Shown here piece after piece: positions 41,024 through 46,400 of a stretch of DNA of 46,400 bases. The notes beneath the pieces are model-generated. The model had not been told where the DNA came from. It saw only the letters and a program-made list of their open reading frames with translations, and did not search any database. Numbering within the stretch: position 1 is the stretch's first letter; every line of letters begins with the position of its first letter. The position numbers were made by a program, and so were the translations under genes. Source of the stretch: an uncultured Desulfotomaculum sp. (GTDB lineage: Bacteria > Bacillota > Desulfotomaculia > Desulfotomaculales > Desulfotomaculaceae); contig CAMKDG010000013.1 in NCBI GenBank assembly GCA_946411205.1, positions 1-46,400 of the forward strand, written 5' to 3'.

Positions 41024-41461
41024 ATGAGCGAGGAGAGATTGGCCAGGCTGGAATCTTTAATGGAAGATTTAATTAAAATGGTTGGTCATAACAATGCATT
41101 ACTAGTCGATACCAGAACTGATGTAGCAGAACTTAAAAATGATGTAGCAGAGCTTAAAACGGATGTAGTAATACTAAAAACTGATGTAGCAGAGCTTAAA
41201 ACGGATGTAGCAGTACTAAAAACTAATGTGGCAGAGCTTAAAACGGATGTAGTAGTACTGAAAAATGATGTGAAAGAACTTAAAAAAAATCAGGAGTTAT
41301 TCCGGGAGGAACTATTAGCTCAGTCTGCTCGGATGGATGATAATCATAAACAAGTCCTTAGCCTTATCTCTGAAGTTGCTTTAAATGCTAATTATGCAGT
41401 GAGCATAGTTAACAAACATGATAAAGACATCTTTGCCATTAAAGAAAGGCTTTCGGTGTGA
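41024..41461 (+). CDS. Coiled-coil protein with a heptad-repeat tract
   Basis: A 145-residue soluble protein. Residues about 33-88 consist of eight near-identical seven-residue units of the type DVAELKT or DVVVLKN, giving perfect heptads (hydrophobic V and L at fixed positions) and so a parallel coiled-coil rod. The flanks are helical: an N-terminal RLARLESLMEDLIKM, and a C-terminal segment with LSLISEVALNANYAVSIV. It is probably an oligomeric tether or scaffold of unknown role. ATG 41024 is used; GGGGGA lies upstream. The DNA repeats make unit number likely to vary between strains. Confidence 0.7.
   Translation: MSEERLARLESLMEDLIKMVGHNNALLVDTRTDVAELKNDVAELKTDVVILKTDVAELKTDVAVLKTNVAELKTDVVVLKNDVKELKKNQELFREELLAQSARMDDNHKQVLSLISEVALNANYAVSIVNKHDKDIFAIKERLSV
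41120..41287 (+). repeat. Eight tandem 21-bp coding repeats
   Basis: Units start at 41120, 41141, 41162, 41183, 41204, 41225, 41246 and 41267. Consensus begins GATGTAGCAGAGCTTAAAAC. Units 2 and 4 are identical, and 2-unit (42-bp) higher-order repeats are visible, which points to recent expansion by slippage or unequal exchange. Confidence 0.9.
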
Positions 41462-41535
41462 GAATGATTTCGCTAGCAACCCGGATATACTTTTGCCTAG
41501 AGTAAAATTTTGCATAAAGGGAATGTCTAAGGTAA

Positions 41536-42090
41536 ATGAAAAAAATACTTTTACACACCTGTTGCGGACCCTGTTCGATTTATCCGCTGGATAGTCTGCG
41601 GGAGAAGGATTTTGAAGTTTACGGATTATTTTATAATCCCAATATTCATCCCTATACCGAATTTAAAAAAAGAAGAGATCAGTTGGAGGAGTATGCCAGG
41701 CAGCAGAACTGGCAGGTTATTTTTGATGATGACTATCGCCTGGATGAATACCTCCAAGAAGTGGTGCATCGAGAGACAAGACGTTGCCAGATGTGCTACC
41801 ACATGCGCCTAAGAAAAACGGCGCAGATAGCCAAAAAAGGAAATTTTGCGGCCTTTTCCACAACTTTATTGGTAAGCCCCTTTCAAAACCACAAGCTGAT
41901 TAAAGAAATTGGTGAAAACCTAGCAGAACAGTACGGAGTGCCTTTTTATTATGAGGATTTTCGTCCTGGTTTTAAGGCTGCTACGGCTAAATCAAAGGAA
42001 TTAGAGATGTATCGTCAGCAGTATTGTGGTTGTATCTATAGTGAACGGGATCGGTATTATCGACAACCGAAAAAAAAATGTTCCTACTAA
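41536..42090 (+). CDS. queH: Epoxyqueuosine reductase QueH
   Basis: Reduces epoxyqueuosine to queuosine in tRNA, the last step of queuosine synthesis, and replaces the unrelated QueG. 184 residues of the former DUF208 family: HTCCGPCSIYPLD near the N-terminus, RCQMCYHMRL in the middle and QQYCGCIYSE near the end supply the conserved Cys for Fe-S and iron centres. It lies close to queA and tgt, which supports the assignment. The start ATG has only a weak AAGG before it. Confidence 0.92.
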   Translation: MKKILLHTCCGPCSIYPLDSLREKDFEVYGLFYNPNIHPYTEFKKRRDQLEEYARQQNWQVIFDDDYRLDEYLQEVVHRETRRCQMCYHMRLRKTAQIAKKGNFAAFSTTLLVSPFQNHKLIKEIGENLAEQYGVPFYYEDFRPGFKAATAKSKELEMYRQQYCGCIYSERDRYYRQPKKKCSY

Positions 42091-42105
42091 AAAGGGGGAG
42101 AAGAA

Positions 42106-42330
42106 GTGACGCCCTTGTCATCCATGGCCAAATTACTCATCTTTTTTGGGCTTCTAATGGTAATCATGGGGGGACTTCTTTTATTAGTCGGTAAAATTCC
42201 AGGTTTAGGTAAATTACCTGGTGACATCCATATACAAAGAGGCAATTTTACTTTCTACTTTCCGGTAGTCACTTCAATCTTGTTAAGTATAGGCTTGACC
42301 TTGCTGCTGAATTTTTTGCTTAGACGTTAA
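42106..42330 (+). CDS. DUF2905 small membrane protein
   Basis: A 74-residue protein with two transmembrane helices and the family core GKIPGLGKLPGDIHIQRGNF between them, followed by the second helix FYFPVVTSILLSIGL. DUF2905 proteins are common, and their role is unknown. The start is GTG 42106 with AGGGGGAG upstream; an ATG six codons later is in frame. It follows queH by 15 bases, so they are probably co-transcribed. Confidence 0.85.
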   Translation: MTPLSSMAKLLIFFGLLMVIMGGLLLLVGKIPGLGKLPGDIHIQRGNFTFYFPVVTSILLSIGLTLLLNFLLRR

Positions 42331-42393
42331 TGAACAAGGATAAATCATCTTCCAAAGCAGGAAATGTTCATATATTGTCGAATGAATGTTGAA

Positions 42394-42422
42394 TTGATAT
42401 TGCCATTTTGTGGTTATATAAT
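42394..42422 (+). promoter_or_regulatory. Sigma-A promoter of the queA-tgt operon
   Basis: TTGATA (42394-42399), a 17-base spacer and TATAAT (42417-42422). It overlaps the only upstream in-frame ATG (42408) of queA, which rules that ATG out as the start for this transcript. Confidence 0.75.
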
Positions 42423-42479
42423 AGGAAAGATTTTGCAATACTATTACAAATGCTTTACGTATTGAAGGAGAACCGTGTT

Positions 42480-44626
<2,147 letters not shown>

Positions 44627-44702
44627 ATTTTCATCCAATGGCAGGGAAATACTGTCATGGGAAGAATTTTTATAGGTAGATCAAAGAAAGGAGGTTTATA
44701 CA

Positions 44703-44987
44703 TTGAGTTTTGGTGGTCCACAAACTGCTTCTATTATTTATATTGTAGCATTGTTTGCTATTCTGTACTTTTTAATGATCAGGCCCCAGCAAAAAAGACA
44801 GAAACAACATGCTGCAATGGTGAAATCACTCAACGTTGGAGACGGTATCGTCACGGTTGGGGGTCTCATGGGGTCAATTGTTAAGATTAAAGACACCACT
44901 ATTATTGTCAGAGTGGCGGACAAGGTTAATGTTGAGCTTTTAAAAAATGCCATTGCCCAAGTGACAGAGAAAAAAGATATTGAGTAA
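44703..44987 (+). CDS. yajC: Preprotein translocase subunit YajC
   Basis: A 94-residue single-helix membrane protein (hydrophobic stretch about residues 9-25, IIYIVALFAILYFLMIRPQQ) with a cytoplasmic tail containing LNVGDGIVTVGGLMGSIVKI. It associates with SecDF. The start is TTG 44703 with a strong AAAGGAGG upstream. A terminator follows, but the next genes are HD and secD, so the sec grouping is kept at a distance. Confidence 0.93.
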   Translation: MSFGGPQTASIIYIVALFAILYFLMIRPQQKRQKQHAAMVKSLNVGDGIVTVGGLMGSIVKIKDTTIIVRVADKVNVELLKNAIAQVTEKKDIE

Positions 44988-44991
44988 ACAG

Positions 44992-45018
44992 TAGAGTAGG
45001 CTCGTCCTACTCTATTTT
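44992..45018 (+). terminator. Terminator after yajC
   Basis: TAGAGTAGG (44992-45000) pairs with CCTACTCTA (45006-45014), followed by TTTT. Confidence 0.8.
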
Positions 45019-45020
45019 AA

Positions 45021-45120
45021 CACTTTCAGGACAAGTATAAAATTTCTATTGACGAAAGTATAAGAAAGACTAAGGCTTCCGCCGGCGTCTAAAGACTTGG
45101 CGTAAGCCAAGTCTTTCTAA
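45021..45120 (+). repeat. Intergenic repeat, copy B
   Basis: 100 nt long, nearly the same as copy A (19929-20026) throughout. It contains two AAGTATAA words and ends with a perfect 11-bp stem (45091-45101 with 45106-45116, loop GTAA). It lies directly after the yajC terminator and ends 27 bases before the HD gene start, leaving room only for its SD. Confidence 0.8.
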
Positions 45121-45147
45121 TAAAAACCGTTTTCGGAGGGTGGTTGT

Positions 45148-45810
45148 GTGGCTATAACCTTGGAGGATGTGAAGGAAAACCCCATTGTGGATGCCTGTAT
45201 TCGCAAGGGGAATGAGTATTTAGGTGTCATGGGATTTACCGAACACAGTTACAGGCATATCAACTTGGTTTCCAGCATATCCCGTAACATTTTGGAAAAA
45301 CTGGGGAAAAGTCAACGGGAATGCGAGTTAGCAGCCATTGCCGGCTACCTCCACGATATTGGCAATGTCATCAGTCGGAATGACCATGGCATCTCTGGTG
45401 CCAATATTGCCTTTAATTTACTACTAAACATGGGAATGCCGCCGGAAGAAGTCTGTATGGTCACCTCATCCATTGCCAATCATGAGGAGCAATATGGCTA
45501 CCCGGTAAATCCCGTGGCTGCAGCCTTAATCTTGGCAGATAAGTCAGATGTCCATCGCTCACGGGTACGGAATCAGGATTTTGCTACCTTTGATATACAT
45601 GATCGAGTTAATTACGCCGCTTCCCATGCCTTTGTCTATGTCAATGATGACCAACGCACCATAACCATGGAATTAAATATTGATATTGAGATATGCCCAG
45701 TAATGGAGTACTTTGAAATATTTCTTAACAGGATGATGCTTTGCCGGCGGGCGGCTAACTACCTGGGCTGTAATTTTGAATTAGTAATCAACGGTGCAAA
45801 ACTGCTCTAA
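45148..45810 (+). CDS. HD-domain phosphohydrolase
   Basis: A 220-residue soluble protein with the HD metal-site pattern: HSYRHINLV, then GYLHDIGN (His-Asp pair near residue 70), DHGISGANIA, and SSIANHEEQYG. Substrates of such enzymes are nucleotides or cyclic nucleotides; this one is unknown. The gene is often found between yajC and secD in this bacterial group. GTG 45148 is preceded by GGAGGGTG. Confidence 0.82.
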   Translation: MAITLEDVKENPIVDACIRKGNEYLGVMGFTEHSYRHINLVSSISRNILEKLGKSQRECELAAIAGYLHDIGNVISRNDHGISGANIAFNLLLNMGMPPEEVCMVTSSIANHEEQYGYPVNPVAAALILADKSDVHRSRVRNQDFATFDIHDRVNYAASHAFVYVNDDQRTITMELNIDIEICPVMEYFEIFLNRMMLCRRAANYLGCNFELVINGAKLL

Positions 45811-45827
45811 ACTAAGAAATAGGTTAA

Positions 45828-45856
45828 TTGACAGGAGTTTTTTGCAGGTATATAAT
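45828..45856 (+). promoter_or_regulatory. Consensus sigma-A promoter of secD
   Basis: TTGACA (45828-45833), exactly 17 bases, TATAAT (45851-45856). A perfect consensus promoter 38 bases upstream of secD. Confidence 0.85.
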
Positions 45857-45893
45857 TAATTTTGTTTATTTGTAGCATATAAAGGGGGAAAAA

Positions 45894-46400
45894 GTGGAGA
45901 TGAAATGGGGCAGCGTTACTAGACTGGTCGCAGTTATTATTGCTGTAGCTGTCATTGCTGTTTTTAGCATACAGCCCATCTTTCCTAATGTGAAATGGCT
46001 TCCGCTGACCAAGGGAATACCATTGGGGCTTGATTTACAGGGTGGTGTGCATGTCACCATACAAGCTAAGGATACGGAAGTAGGCAAAGTCAATACTGAT
46101 ACCATGAATCAGTTGAAGGAAACTATTGAGCGTCGGGTAAATGCCTTTGGTGTTTCTGAGCCGCTGATTCAGCAAGAAGGTAAAGACCGTATTATCGTGG
46201 AATTGGCTGGTATTCAGGATCCAGAGAAAGCAGTCAATGAAATTATTAAAACTGCTTTTTTAGAATTTAAAACAGAAGATGGTAAAACTATTATTAGTGG
46301 TGCAGACTTAAAGAACGCCACAGAGTCAAAGGATCCTATGTCTGGACAAGTAGAAGTAAATCTGGAATTTAACGAAGCTGGCACCAAAAAGTTTGCGGAT
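45894..46400 (+). CDS. secD: Protein translocase subunit SecD (5' part, runs off window)
   Basis: The first 169 residues of SecD, a membrane protein that uses the proton gradient to help complete Sec export. It has the N-terminal membrane helix (LVAVIIAVAVIAVFSI), then GIPLGLDLQGGVHVTIQA, the D1 signature, and IERRVNAFGVSEPLIQQEG. The ORF is open to the end of the window. GTG 45894 follows AAAGGGGG by 5 bases; ATG 45900 is a possible alternative. Confidence 0.94.
   Translation, partial: MEMKWGSVTRLVAVIIAVAVIAVFSIQPIFPNVKWLPLTKGIPLGLDLQGGVHVTIQAKDTEVGKVNTDTMNQLKETIERRVNAFGVSEPLIQQEGKDRIIVELAGIQDPEKAVNEIIKTAFLEFKTEDGKTIISGADLKNATESKDPMSGQVEVNLEFNEAGTKKFAD

Overview
The window looks like chromosome from an anaerobic, spore-forming Gram-positive bacterium of the Clostridia, most like the Desulfotomaculum / Peptococcaceae group. 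This is inferred from gene content and order, not from a database search. Supporting signs are the order ruvC-ruvA-ruvB ... queA-tgt-yajC-HD-secD, a BofC-like (sporulation) gene next to ruvC, a CBS-domain family II pyrophosphatase, two electron-bifurcating [FeFe]-hydrogenase sets, many TTG/GTG starts behind strong Shine-Dalgarno (SD) sites, and intrinsic hairpin plus T-run terminators. Most of the window is visibly AT-leaning; the 9.6-15 kb block is clearly richer in G+C.

Layout. 1-180: the 3' end of a 5S rRNA gene, its terminator and a 24-bp inverted repeat. 267-6922: a KdpD-like universal-stress protein gene divergent from a complete mrpABCDEFG Na+/H+ antiporter operon. 7078-9429: a CBS-domain Mn-dependent pyrophosphatase convergent with an unrecognised gene. 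9589-15029: five tightly overlapping genes matching the uncharacterised Salmonella-type STM4015-4014-4013-4012-4011 set (repeat protein, ATP-grasp enzyme, alkaline-phosphatase-fold hydrolase, two radical SAM enzymes), with the last enzyme fused to a HAD phosphatase domain. 15084-19881: a BASS-family transporter, a DUF485/ActP acetate permease pair, a small membrane protein and a cysteine-cluster protein. 20076-25865: a short upstream ORF, livGFHMK (branched-chain amino acid type ABC importer) and a creatininase-family amidohydrolase. 26128-35872, minus strand: two HydC-HydB-HydA gene sets separated by a possible SpoIIE-tail-like gene and a small ORF. 36494-46400: nadE, yebC, a bofC-like gene, ruvCAB, a heptad-repeat protein, queH, a DUF2905 gene, queA-tgt, yajC, an HD-domain gene and the start of secD.

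How it fits together. The two hydrogenase sets would link NADH and ferredoxin pools to H2. The Mrp antiporter and the pyrophosphatase serve ion and phosphate energetics. ActP and Liv import acetate and amino-acid-like solutes. queH, queA and tgt cover three steps of queuosine tRNA modification. The STM4011-4015-like operon is the best candidate for an undescribed system: five enzymes or scaffolds with no known substrate, translationally coupled, with base composition unlike its neighbours. A second unexplained element is a roughly 100-nt intergenic repeat (19929, 24971, 45021). It always lies between a terminator and the SD of the next gene, in one orientation, and its terminal stem stays paired through G-U wobble.
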